Assembly (NCBI GenBank): GCA_905214875.1
Contig: CAJMNR010000058.1
Location: 1-17,269 of the forward strand
From: an uncultured bacterium
GTDB lineage: Bacteria > Bacillota > Clostridia > Lachnospirales > Lachnospiraceae
Direction of reading: 5' to 3'
Length of the DNA: 17,269 nt
This document shows, one piece after another, positions 1 through 7,783 of this stretch (its first letter is position 1; every line of letters begins with the position of its first letter). The position numbers and the translations under genes were made by a program. The notes beneath the pieces are model-generated. The model did not search any database, had not been told where the DNA came from, and saw nothing but the letters and a program-made list of their open reading frames with translations.

Positions 1-28
1 CCTCACGGTCTGGGCGATTTTTCTTTTA

Positions 29-58
29 GGGGACTTTTTTTACAGCCCCTTTTTTGTT
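29..58 (+). terminator. Rho-independent terminator of an upstream gene
   Basis: A short stem is formed by GGGG-A-CT (29-35, the A is bulged) and AGCCCC (44-49), followed directly by six T and then GTTT. This is a plausible terminator for a plus-strand gene that ends before the window. No T-run follows the stem on the minus strand, so it is not a good terminator for the Ppx gene. From 60 to 122 I see only AT-rich spacer. Confidence 0.55.
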
Positions 59-122
59 TATACATAATTACAATAATCAATAAATAGGTACATTTTGAAA
101 TTAAAAAATAGCGATAAAAAGG

Positions 123-1007
123 TTAGAGCACCTTCTCAATCATATATCCTTCCCTTACCCCCCACGCAGATAGCTGTACTTGGTTACATTTATAATAGCT
201 ATTGATTTCATCAAGTACAAGTAAGCCTGGAAGAATCGTATGGATTCGGTCAGGAACGATTTTTAAAATCTTTTTCATTGCTTTTTTAGGATTATCTAGC
301 ATATCCAAAAGCATTTGATTGATTTTAGCGCACTCCATTTCTGTGTTGGTGCTATCTAGCTTATAGTAGTCATTATAGAGTTTCATGCAGGCACGAATGG
401 TGCCACCGACTCCAAGGACATGTTTTTGTTCCTTAATATTGAGCTTTTCTAATTCTTCATGGACATGGGAGCGGATGTGAGCTTGCTCTTCCACGGTTGG
501 AAATAAGTCATTTACATGTTTGGAGAACATAGAAAGAGATCCGAGCGGGATGGAAATCGCATGTTCAGCTTTTTGGTCATTAAAGCAGACTAATTCGGTG
601 CTTCCACCACCGATGTCTACGACCATACCGGAATCTTGAGTCGTATTGTAGGTGGCGCCTTTAAAGTCATAGAGAGCTTCTTGCTTTCCAGATAATACGA
701 CGACTTCAAATCCTGTTTCTTCGGAAATGGTCTTAAGGATATCTTCCGTATTTTCAACATTACGAAGAGAAGCAGTAGCAATTACATAGCATTTATCAAG
801 GCCAACGCACATTACGATATTTCTAAAGTCTTTAAGGGCATTGATGATTACTTGGATTCCTTCTTCTGATAGGAAATGTTCTTCTGTTACATAGCCAGCC
901 AGACCGGCCATATATTTTTTGTGAAAAGTAGGGAGTAGAGTTTTTTCTACAACACGATAGCAGGATAATCGCATGGTATTTGAGCCAATATCAATGATTC
1001 CATACAT
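123..1007 (-). CDS. Ppx/GppA family phosphatase (exopolyphosphatase-like)
   Basis: This is a 294-residue member of the actin-like ASKHA fold family that hydrolyses polyphosphate or pppGpp in the cytoplasm. The first phosphate-binding motif is DIGSNTMRL (6-14), the SGKQEA segment lies near 106-111, and the second phosphate motif DIGGGSTEL is at 131-139. GVGGTIR follows in the C-terminal half. The length matches the short form with only the two catalytic lobes; the C-terminal HD-like domain of E. coli Ppx/GppA is missing. AAGGAG lies about 8 bases before the ATG, which fixes the start. It is transcribed alone, divergently from the RND operon, and no polyphosphate kinase gene is next to it. Polyphosphate versus pppGpp specificity cannot be decided from sequence alone. 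Confidence 0.93.
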   Translation of the reverse strand: MYGIIDIGSNTMRLSCYRVVEKTLLPTFHKKYMAGLAGYVTEEHFLSEEGIQVIINALKDFRNIVMCVGLDKCYVIATASLRNVENTEDILKTISEETGFEVVVLSGKQEALYDFKGATYNTTQDSGMVVDIGGGSTELVCFNDQKAEHAISIPLGSLSMFSKHVNDLFPTVEEQAHIRSHVHEELEKLNIKEQKHVLGVGGTIRACMKLYNDYYKLDSTNTEMECAKINQMLLDMLDNPKKAMKKILKIVPDRIHTILPGLLVLDEINSYYKCNQVQLSAWGVREGYMIEKVL

Positions 1008-1028
1008 GAGGTGTTCTCCTTCCTGTTA

Positions 1029-1057
1029 TTAATAGTTTTATCCTTATATTTTTGCAA
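1029..1057 (-). promoter_or_regulatory. Putative promoter of the Ppx/GppA gene
   Basis: Read on the minus strand, a TTGCAA -35 box (1052-1057) and a TATTAA -10 box (1029-1034) are 17 bp apart. The predicted start site is near 1022, giving a short leader of about 15 bases ahead of the ATG. Confidence 0.5.
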
Positions 1058-1178
1058 GGAGGCATTCGGTCATAATAACATGGTTTGAATCTAGCCCGGA
1101 AAACATACATAAGTCTTTTATTGTTTTTGCGAAAATAATTATTTATTAAAACTTAATATTTGATTTACTTTATTTTTC

Positions 1179-1207
1179 TTGAACAAGAGTCGAAATACAG
1201 TTATACT
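1179..1207 (+). promoter_or_regulatory. Sigma-A promoter of the RND/TetR operon
   Basis: A -35 box TTGAAC (1179-1184) and a -10 box TATACT (1202-1207) are separated by exactly 17 bp. The expected start site is around 1213-1215, immediately before the palindromic operator at 1217-1234. The arrangement explains how the downstream TetR protein could block its own operon. Confidence 0.75.
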
Positions 1208-1216
1208 AAATTGAAC

Positions 1217-1234
1217 CGACCGACGGGTCAGTCG
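1217..1234 (+). promoter_or_regulatory. Palindromic operator, probable TetR-family binding site
   Basis: The site CGACCGAC-GG-GTCAGTCG has two 8-base arms that match at 7 of 8 positions around a 2-base centre. It sits just downstream of the predicted start site. A TetR-family regulator is encoded at the end of the same operon, so negative autoregulation is the natural reading. The assignment to that protein is inferred from position and symmetry. Confidence 0.7.
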
Positions 1235-1271
1235 ACAGAGGAAAAGGAAACAACTATAGGAGGGAACAAGA

Positions 1272-4200
1272 GTGATATCAAAGTTTAGTGTAAAAAAGCC
1301 GTATACCGTACTCGTTGGGGTAGTACTGGTAATCGTCCTTGGTTTTGTATCATTAACTAGGATGACGACGGATTTACTGCCAGATATGGATATGCCATAC
1401 GCAATTGTAATGACTACATATGCTGGAGCAAGTCCTGAAGAAGTAGAAAAAGAGGTAACGGCGCCGATAGAAGGCTCGATGGCGACAACATCCAATATAA
1501 AAAGTGTCAATTCGTCATCATACGATAACTATTCCGTTGTAATATTAGAATATGAACAAAGTGCCAATATGGATTCTGTATTAATCGAAATGCAGCAGAA
1601 GTTAGATCAGTTAAAAGGCAATTGGAAGGATGCTGTAGGTGCGCCAGTAATCATGCAGCTTGATCCGGATATGATGCCAGTCATGGTTGCATCTGCAGAT
1701 ATGAAAGACAAGTCCCAGGCGGAAATCTCTGATTATGTGGAGAATACCCTTGTACCATCTCTTGAGAGTATCGAAGGTGTAGCAACGGTATCGACAACAG
1801 GAACATTGACAGAAGATCTTCAAGTGACAATGAATCAAAAGAAAATTGATGCGTTAAATAAGAAGATTCAAGAGAAGATTGATGCACAGTTTACAGATAA
1901 AGAAGAGGAATTAACGAATTCATCTGATGAAGTAAAAGATGGTCAGACAAAGCTTGAGTCTGGAAAAGAGCAGCTGACAGATCAAGTAGGTTCCTCTACA
2001 AATGAAATTATTAATCAAAAGATTGAACTTTCCAAACAAGAAACAGAGCTTGCGCAAAAACTAGAGGATTTAAAAGCAAGTAAAACATCTATGTCCTCAG
2101 CAATCGAGTCTTTACAGAGCGCATATGACGGTGCTGTAAAGTTAGAAGAAGCAATTACACAGCTTACGAAGTTACAGGAAAGTCTTCCTGCAGTTCGAAA
2201 AGGTGCTGTGGCAACATTAGTAACACAAAATCCAGCAGCGACAGAAGAAATGCAGAAGCAGGTGGGAGATGCAGCCGTATTAAATGTACTTTCCCCACTG
2301 AAAGACCAGCTTGGCTATGAGCTTACTTCCGAGGAAGACGTAGCAGCTACGGTGAAGTCTCTTCAGTCAAAGCTTGATGAAATCAATAGCAGCTTAGTTA
2401 AGCAGGCAGAAACATTTAAAGATGCTGGTATCACAATGTCAACGTATAAGGACATCCCAGCAGCAATTACTGGTCTTACAAAAAGCTTAACAGACATCAA
2501 TAAGGGTATTAAGACAGTGGAGTCTGCACAAAAGCAAATCAAAGAAGGAAAGACAACACTTGATAATGCACTGAAAACATTAAATGAGACTCAGATTAAG
2601 AGCATTCTTGAGATGAGCGAATCTTCTTCGAAGCTTGCAGAGGCTTCTGGAAAGATCGAAGATGGAAAAACACAATTAGAGACTGCAAAAGAGTCAGCAA
2701 AGAGCTCTGCAGATCTTGATACTGTATTAACACTTGATAACTTAAATAATTTATTAGTTGCACAAAACTTCTCTATGCCAGCAGGCTATGCAGGTACAGG
2801 AGATGACAAATACCTTGTACGTGTTGGAGGTAAGGTAACTTCCAAAGAGGAATTAAAAGATCTTGTGTTACTTGATCTTGATATGGATGGAATTGATCCA
2901 ATTAAGGTATCCGACGTTGCGGATATTAAGACAGTAGATGATTCCGGGGATTCTTATTCCAAGGTAAATGGAAATCCAGCCATTATGTTATCCTTTGAAA
3001 AACAGACAGGCTATTCCACAGGCGACGTTACTGACCGTCTAAAAGATAAATTTGAATCATTAGAAAGTCAAAACAGTGACTTAAATATGAGTATTATGAT
3101 GAACCAAGGCGTATATATCGATCTTATCGTGCAGTCCGTATTGGAAAACATGATTTTTGGTGCAATCCTTGCCATTATCGTATTACTTTTATTCTTAAAA
3201 GATATTAAGCCTACTTTAATCATTGCATGTTCGATTCCATTAAGTGTAATCTTTGCAATTGTATTAATGTATTTTTCAAATATCTCATTAAATATCATTT
3301 CACTTTCCGGTCTTGCACTGGGAATTGGTATGTTGGTGGATAACTCCATCGTAGTAATCGAGAATATCTATAGATTACGAAACGAAGGTCTTTCCATCCG
3401 TAAGGCAGCAGTACAAGGTGCTAGTCAGGTTACAGGTGCCATTATAGCATCTACGTTAACAACAGTTTGTGTATTTGCACCAATCGTATTTACGGAAGGT
3501 ATTACACGCCAATTATTTGTGGATATCGCATTAACAATCGCATTTACATTGGCAGCCAGCTTATTGGTGGCACTTACATTTGTACCGATGATGGCAGCCG
3601 GCCTTCTTAAGAGTACAAAGGAAATTAAGCATAATTTCTTTGAACGAGTTCAAGATGGATATGAACTAGTTCTTAAAATGTGTATTAAATTAAAACCAGT
3701 TGTATTTATTGCAGCAATCGTTCTTCTTGTTATTAGTGTAAAGGCTGCATTCTCAAAAGGTTTTTCATTTATGGATATGGAAATGAGTACAGACCAGATT
3801 AGCGTTACGATTGGACCGAAAGAGGGAGAAACGTTAACGTTTGAGGAATTAACATCTGAGACTGATAAAGTCATGGAAAAGCTTTCTTCAATTGAAGGAA
3901 TTAAAGATATCGGTGCCATGGCAGGCGGCGGTGGCATGCTTTCTTCTATGGGAGGCGGATCTAGCGACACAGTATCCATGTATCTTGTATTAGATGAAAA
4001 TGCTAAAGTTGATAACAAGAAAATCAATGACCAGGTAAAAGAATTAACGAAAGATATGAAGTGTGAAGTAACGACTAGTTCTTCTGCTTCAAGCATGACT
4101 TCCTTTATGGGAAGCGGTATCAGCGTTGAAATAAAAGGAAATGATCTTGATAAGTTACAAGACCTTGCAACAAAAGTTGCAGAAGTCGTAAAGAACACAG

Positions 4201-5210
4201 AAGGTACTGAGAAAGTAGAGGATGGTCTTGATGACACGACAGCATCATTTACAATCACAGTAGATAAGGAAAAAGCTGCAAAATACAATATGACAGTAGC
4301 GCAGGTATTCCAGCTTGTAAGTAAGGAAATGGCATCTGCAACATCTACTACGACGATTTCCACAGACATTAAAGATTATGAAGTATATGTACAGAGTGGA
4401 GAGCAAAAAGATGTAACAATCGATGACATTAAGAAATTAACATTTACGCATACGGACAAAGAAGGCAATAAGAAAGACATTCCGTTAAGTAAAATTGCCA
4501 AGTTTACAACTGGTAAGTCATTAAATAGCATTCAACGTGACGGACAGATTCGTACAATCAGCGTCACAGCAGGAATTGCAGACGGATATAATGTCAGTCT
4601 TGTAAGTGATGACATTCAGAAGAAGTTAAAAGACGTAGACATGCCAGAGGGCTATAGCGTGCAAATGACCGGAGAAGATGAGACAATCAGTGATGCAATG
4701 GAACAGTTAGTATTGATGCTTGTTCTTGCAGTTGTATTTATCTACCTGATCATGGTAGCACAGTTCCAATCTCTCCTTTCACCATTTATCATTATGTTTA
4801 CGATTCCACTTGCATTTACAGGTGGTCTATTCGCATTATTCTTCACTGGAAATGAAGTAAGTGTTATTGCTATGATCGGTTTCGTAATGCTTGCTGGTAT
4901 TATCGTTAACAATGGTATCGTTATGGTTGATTACATCAATCAACTTCGTCGTGAAGGAATGGATAAAAAAGAGGCAATTGTGGAAGCAGGTAAGATAAGA
5001 TTACGTCCAATCTTAATGACAGCATTGACTACAATCCTTGCAATGTCAACGATGGCACTTGGACTTGGTAGTGGTTCTGAAATGATGCAGCCAATGGCAA
5101 TCGTAACAATCGGTGGTTTAATCTATGGTACAATCTTAACATTAATCGTCGTACCTTGTATCTATGATGCATTTAATAGAAACAAGAGTATGGTTGAGGA
5201 GGAATTATAA
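1272..5210 (+). CDS. RND-family (HAE1-like) efflux permease with large coiled-coil insertion
   Basis: This is a 1312-residue membrane exporter of the AcrB-type RND superfamily, expected to expel hydrophobic or toxic compounds using the proton gradient. GTG is the start, with AGGAGGG 7 bases upstream. After TM1 (about 10-29) come the family signatures DLLPDMDMP and GASPEEVEKEVTAPIE. TM4 carries GIGMLVDNSIVVIEN with the proton-relay Asp at 690; the second Asp of AcrB is Asn here. The second half repeats the fold, including GFVMLAGIIVNNGIVMVDYINQLRREG. Residues about 197-485 are an extra, highly charged, heptad-like region rich in K, E, Q and S, which accounts for the excess over the usual length near 1030. 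The insertion falls in the segment matching the AcrB docking domain. No adaptor or outer-membrane channel gene is adjacent. The stop overlaps the TetR start by one base. Substrate unknown. Confidence 0.93.
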   Translation: MISKFSVKKPYTVLVGVVLVIVLGFVSLTRMTTDLLPDMDMPYAIVMTTYAGASPEEVEKEVTAPIEGSMATTSNIKSVNSSSYDNYSVVILEYEQSANMDSVLIEMQQKLDQLKGNWKDAVGAPVIMQLDPDMMPVMVASADMKDKSQAEISDYVENTLVPSLESIEGVATVSTTGTLTEDLQVTMNQKKIDALNKKIQEKIDAQFTDKEEELTNSSDEVKDGQTKLESGKEQLTDQVGSSTNEIINQKIELSKQETELAQKLEDLKASKTSMSSAIESLQSAYDGAVKLEEAITQLTKLQESLPAVRKGAVATLVTQNPAATEEMQKQVGDAAVLNVLSPLKDQLGYELTSEEDVAATVKSLQSKLDEINSSLVKQAETFKDAGITMSTYKDIPAAITGLTKSLTDINKGIKTVESAQKQIKEGKTTLDNALKTLNETQIKSILEMSESSSKLAEASGKIEDGKTQLETAKESAKSSADLDTVLTLDNLNNLLVAQNFSMPAGYAGTGDDKYLVRVGGKVTSKEELKDLVLLDLDMDGIDPIKVSDVADIKTVDDSGDSYSKVNGNPAIMLSFEKQTGYSTGDVTDRLKDKFESLESQNSDLNMSIMMNQGVYIDLIVQSVLENMIFGAILAIIVLLLFLKDIKPTLIIACSIPLSVIFAIVLMYFSNISLNIISLSGLALGIGMLVDNSIVVIENIYRLRNEGLSIRKAAVQGASQVTGAIIASTLTTVCVFAPIVFTEGITRQLFVDIALTIAFTLAASLLVALTFVPMMAAGLLKSTKEIKHNFFERVQDGYELVLKMCIKLKPVVFIAAIVLLVISVKAAFSKGFSFMDMEMSTDQISVTIGPKEGETLTFEELTSETDKVMEKLSSIEGIKDIGAMAGGGGMLSSMGGGSSDTVSMYLVLDENAKVDNKKINDQVKELTKDMKCEVTTSSSASSMTSFMGSGISVEIKGNDLDKLQDLATKVAEVVKNTEGTEKVEDGLDDTTASFTITVDKEKAAKYNMTVAQVFQLVSKEMASATSTTTISTDIKDYEVYVQSGEQKDVTIDDIKKLTFTHTDKEGNKKDIPLSKIAKFTTGKSLNSIQRDGQIRTISVTAGIADGYNVSLVSDDIQKKLKDVDMPEGYSVQMTGEDETISDAMEQLVLMLVLAVVFIYLIMVAQFQSLLSPFIIMFTIPLAFTGGLFALFFTGNEVSVIAMIGFVMLAGIIVNNGIVMVDYINQLRREGMDKKEAIVEAGKIRLRPILMTALTTILAMSTMALGLGSGSEMMQPMAIVTIGGLIYGTILTLIVVPCIYDAFNRNKSMVEEEL

Positions 5211-5845
5211 TGAAAGAGGAAGAGAAAACACTTCTAAGTAATCCTCCCCAGAAAGTCGCATTGATGTATCAGGCTGTAATTGATTTGGTCAATGACAACG
5301 TCAATCTGAATACGATTAAGGTAATCGATATTACAAAGCGCGCTGGAATTGGTAAGGGAACCGCATATGAATACTTCTCTAGTAAGGAAGAAATAATTAC
5401 GAAGGCGTTAATGTATGACACACTTACAAGAGTAGAAGAAGTTGTGGAAATTACAGAAAATGAGAAGACGTTTGAAGGTAAGATCAAGGGAGTCCTTGAT
5501 TATATGGAACAACATTTTTGTGAAAACCGTTCTTTTTGCCAGTTATTTAAGATTGGTATGGGAGCCTATGATGTGGCGGACCGATTCTATCAGGAATTCC
5601 TTAAAATTCAGGACATTGTTAATTGCCAGCAGTTAGAGAAAATTGAAGATTCTATTATGGAATCGGCAGCTAAGGAAGGCTTGATTAAAGAGACTAATAT
5701 TATGAAACGCAGAATGACGTTATGTGCACAAGTGATTTCGTTTTCTCTTTTGTTGTTAACAAAGCAACAAAAGCAGCAAGACGATTTGTCAATTGAGATG
5801 GGTAAACAGTTTGTCTATGAAAGTATCATCAAAGCATTAAACTAA
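5210..5845 (+). CDS. TetR/AcrR-family transcriptional regulator
   Basis: This is a 211-residue one-component repressor. An N-terminal helix-turn-helix spans about residues 35-58 and contains the typical DITKRAGIGKGTAYEYFSSK segment followed by KEEIITKAL. The remainder is the all-helical ligand-binding and dimerisation domain, which is not conserved enough to name a ligand. The ATG overlaps the pump's TAA by one base, and GAGGAGG inside the end of the pump gene serves as its ribosome binding site, so the two are translationally coupled. Its likely target is the near-perfect palindrome at 1217-1234 in the operon's own promoter, with a pump substrate as inducer. A strong terminator closes the unit. 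Confidence 0.92.
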   Translation: MKEEEKTLLSNPPQKVALMYQAVIDLVNDNVNLNTIKVIDITKRAGIGKGTAYEYFSSKEEIITKALMYDTLTRVEEVVEITENEKTFEGKIKGVLDYMEQHFCENRSFCQLFKIGMGAYDVADRFYQEFLKIQDIVNCQQLEKIEDSIMESAAKEGLIKETNIMKRRMTLCAQVISFSLLLLTKQQKQQDDLSIEMGKQFVYESIIKALN

Positions 5846-5861
5846 AAGTGTTTTAGATAGG

Positions 5862-5914
5862 AAAAGAGAGCAGACATTTTAACTATGGAATAGTTGGAAT
5901 GTACTGCTCTTTTG
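5862..5914 (+). terminator. Terminator of the RND/TetR operon
   Basis: A long hairpin: the outer stem AAAAGAGAGCAG (5862-5873) pairs with CTGCTCTTTT (5904-5913). Inside it ACATT pairs with AATGT, and AACTAT with ATAGTT. The 3' arm ends in a T-run. It lies 17 bases after the TetR stop codon. Confidence 0.85.
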
Positions 5915-6022
5915 TTCTGGAGAGGAAGATGTCGTTGTCGCCACTTTACTTGATGGTTATATAAAGAATGGAATTAAAAAGCGTATGTTTTACAATAAAT
6001 CGAGCGAAAAAGTAAAAAAAAG

Positions 6023-6051
6023 TTGAAAAAAGTGTTCTCACATGGTATATT
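6023..6051 (+). promoter_or_regulatory. Promoter of the DAACS symporter gene
   Basis: The -35 box TTGAAA (6023-6028) and the -10 box TATATT (6046-6051) have an ideal 17 bp spacer. The start site is expected near 6058, giving a leader of about 72 bases. That leader contains a TCCCTT/AAGGGA pair (6094-6099 with 6115-6120) that could occlude the ribosome binding site. Confidence 0.7.
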
Positions 6052-6129
6052 GTGTAAAGAAATGTATGGACATAACAGCAGAGAAATGCAATGTCCCTTA
6101 AATAAACAGTACAGAAGGGAAGCAAAATT

Positions 6130-7413
6130 ATGAAAGCCTTAAAGAAATTAAAAATGTGGCAAAAAGTATTTATCAGCCTTGCAGTCGGTATTCTATTTGG
6201 AATCGTGCTTAGTGCTCTTGGTGGGACAACGGTTGGCTGGATTACAGCAATTTGTGAGTTCTGCAAGTTTTTAGGAGATTTATTCATCCGTTTAATTAAG
6301 ATGGTAGTAGTACCACTTGTATTCTTCTCCATTGTATCTGCGATTGCAGAACTAAAAGATTTGAGACGTCTTCGATCGATTGGTATTAAATCGTTAGTGG
6401 TGTTTACGTTAACAAGTTCTATTGCAATCACAATTGGCGTTGGACTTGCCTATTTAATTAAGCCAGGAGTTGGAGTGAGTATTGCAGGTGTCACAAATTC
6501 TGTTACTCTTGCAGAAACAAAAGGATTTTATGACACAATCCTTGATATGATTCCAACGAACATCTTTGAGGCATTCACTTCCGGAAATATGCTTCAGATT
6601 ATTGTGTTTTCTATCTTTTTAGGAATAGCATTAATTCTTCTTGGTGAAAAGGGACAAAAGGTGCACAGAGTATTTAAAGTTGGTTCAGATGTCATCTTTA
6701 AAATCGTGGATATTGTAATCCTTTATACACCGATTGCCGTATTTGGCCTTATGACAAATGCCATGGCAGCAAATGGTGTGGCGATGCTTGGAACAATCGC
6801 CAAGTTTATTTTTACAGATTATCTTGCAGCAGCATGCCAGGTGTTACTCGTGTATGTTCCTTTACTAGTTTTTATTGGAAAGGTAAATCCAATCAAATTC
6901 TTCCGCGTGGCGTTTGAATCTTGGCTAATTGGATTTAGTACATGTGCGTCAATGGCTGCGTTACCGATTTCTATGAAAAATGCGACGAAGCGTATGGGAA
7001 TCTCAGAAGAAGTTGCAAGTTTCGTACTGCCATTCGGTGCAACTGCCAATATGGATGGTACGGGAATCTTCTTTGGTATCATCGTAGTATTTGGTGCACA
7101 GATTGCTGGTGTGGATCTTACAATAGGACAGCTTGTTATGCTAGTGGTTCAAGCAACCTTGTTATCCATCGGTGTTGCTGCCGCACCTCAGGTTGGACTT
7201 GTAATTGGAACGACGATGATTACTACGATGGGACTTCCTATCGAAGTAATCGGATTAGTAACAGGAATCTTTAGAATCTTAGATCAAATTCATACAGCAA
7301 CTAATATTACAGGGGATCTTGTAGTTGCGACTTGTGTTTCTGCAACGGAAGGACTGCTTGATCGAAGTGTGTATGATGACGACGATTCCCAAAAAGGGCT
7401 GTTAGAGAATTAA
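6130..7413 (+). CDS. Dicarboxylate/amino acid:cation symporter (DAACS, SLC1 family)
   Basis: This is a 427-residue secondary transporter that imports amino acids or dicarboxylates with Na+ or H+. The fold markers of GltPh are in place: an HP1 tip reading STCASMAALP (270-279), the TM7 NMDGT ion-site motif at 307-311 and, in TM8, DQIHTATNITGD (385-396) with the substrate-binding Asp385, Asn392 and Asp396. The Arg that holds the acidic side chain in GltPh (Arg397) is His388 here, and the HP1 Arg276 is Cys272. This argues against a plain glutamate/aspartate carrier and fits a neutral or polar amino acid, but the substrate cannot be named. It has its own promoter and a GAAGGGA ribosome binding site 9 bases before the ATG. 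No partner gene is present; three hairpins follow the stop codon. Confidence 0.92.
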   Translation: MKALKKLKMWQKVFISLAVGILFGIVLSALGGTTVGWITAICEFCKFLGDLFIRLIKMVVVPLVFFSIVSAIAELKDLRRLRSIGIKSLVVFTLTSSIAITIGVGLAYLIKPGVGVSIAGVTNSVTLAETKGFYDTILDMIPTNIFEAFTSGNMLQIIVFSIFLGIALILLGEKGQKVHRVFKVGSDVIFKIVDIVILYTPIAVFGLMTNAMAANGVAMLGTIAKFIFTDYLAAACQVLLVYVPLLVFIGKVNPIKFFRVAFESWLIGFSTCASMAALPISMKNATKRMGISEEVASFVLPFGATANMDGTGIFFGIIVVFGAQIAGVDLTIGQLVMLVVQATLLSIGVAAAPQVGLVIGTTMITTMGLPIEVIGLVTGIFRILDQIHTATNITGDLVVATCVSATEGLLDRSVYDDDDSQKGLLEN

Positions 7414-7432
7414 AGACGAGCGTGAGAAAATA

Positions 7433-7518
7433 ATGAGAAAAAATATGCTCTGCGAGTTTCTCTCGTTATCGCGGCAGTCGCCAAGGTCATATAAGCAGGA
7501 CTTTGGCGACTGCCCGCG
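7433..7518 (+). other. Two consecutive hairpins downstream of the symporter gene
   Basis: The first hairpin pairs AATGAGAAAAA with TTTCTCTCGTT with one mismatch, between about 7433 and 7467. The second pairs CGCGGCAGTCGCCAA (7470-7484) with TTGGCGACTGCCCGCG (7503-7518) with a single bulged C; it is GC-rich and strong. Neither has a T-run, so they are not terminators themselves; the real terminator starts six bases later. Possible roles are 3'-end protection, a processed small RNA, or a dispersed repeat unit. Confidence 0.55.
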
Positions 7519-7523
7519 TAAAT

Positions 7524-7567
7524 AAAAGGCTGTTAGACATTTTGAAAAAAGCGTCTAGCAGCCTTTT
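7524..7567 (+). terminator. Terminator of the symporter gene
   Basis: The stem AAAAGGCTGTTAGAC (7524-7538) pairs with GTCTAGCAGCCTTTT (7553-7567), with one G-U wobble. The A-run on one side and the T-run on the other make it potentially active in both directions. Confidence 0.85.
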
Positions 7568-7783
7568 GCCTTTATAAAAGTAATTTGACCAAGTAAGGCA
7601 GGCAGTTTCAGGGGTGACGATTAGCTCATTTGCAATTGACGAGGAAGAGAAGTGTTATGAAGGGGGACTGTAACCGACTAATTTTGTTTCCATAATTAGT
7701 CGGTTTACAAAGCCTTCGTTTGACGATACTATGTATATGCGCGTAAAACGTATATGAAAAATGACAACAAGAAGGATGAGATT
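7568..7783. other. Intergenic region with a large inverted repeat before the rhodanese gene
   Basis: With the hairpins before it, this belongs to a 370-base gene-free stretch (7414-7783). I see no convincing small gene. The notable element is an inverted repeat: TGTAACCGACTAATT (7669-7683) pairs with AATTAGTCGGTTTACA (7694-7709), with one extra base, and is enclosed by GAAGG (7659-7663) and CCTTC (7713-7717). No T-run follows. The right arm contains a candidate -35 box (TTTACA, 7704-7709) that is 17 bp from TACTAT (7727-7732). The repeat may therefore be a DNA operator of the rhodanese promoter, although an RNA structure cannot be excluded. Confidence 0.55.
7704..7732 (+). promoter_or_regulatory. 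Putative promoter of the rhodanese gene
   Basis: TTTACA (7704-7709) and TACTAT (7727-7732) are 17 bp apart, with an expected start near 7739. The -35 box is the last six bases of the inverted repeat at 7669-7709, so a protein bound to the repeat would compete with RNA polymerase. Confidence 0.5.

Noticed and set aside
1139..1510. Minus-strand open frame covering the RND promoter and start
   Set aside because: It overlaps the promoter, operator and first codons of the RND gene and has no ribosome binding site or recognisable domain.
3650..4369. Long open frame of 239 codons on the minus strand inside the RND gene
   Set aside because: It lies fully within a well-supported coding region, has a low-complexity S/T/V composition expected from an antisense frame, and matches no family.
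5946..6431. Minus-strand open frame of 161 codons before and within the symporter gene
   Set aside because: It overlaps the symporter promoter and coding start, and its sequence resembles no known family; antisense shadow.
7448..7456. CTCTGCGAG motif also found at 8175-8183, with a similar CTCTGTCGAG at 11669
   Set aside because: Nine bases shared between intergenic regions is too short to call a repeat family without a genome-wide search.
7754..7783. Earlier ATG for the rhodanese gene
   Set aside because: No ribosome binding site precedes it, whereas AAGGA lies 7 bases before the ATG at 7784.
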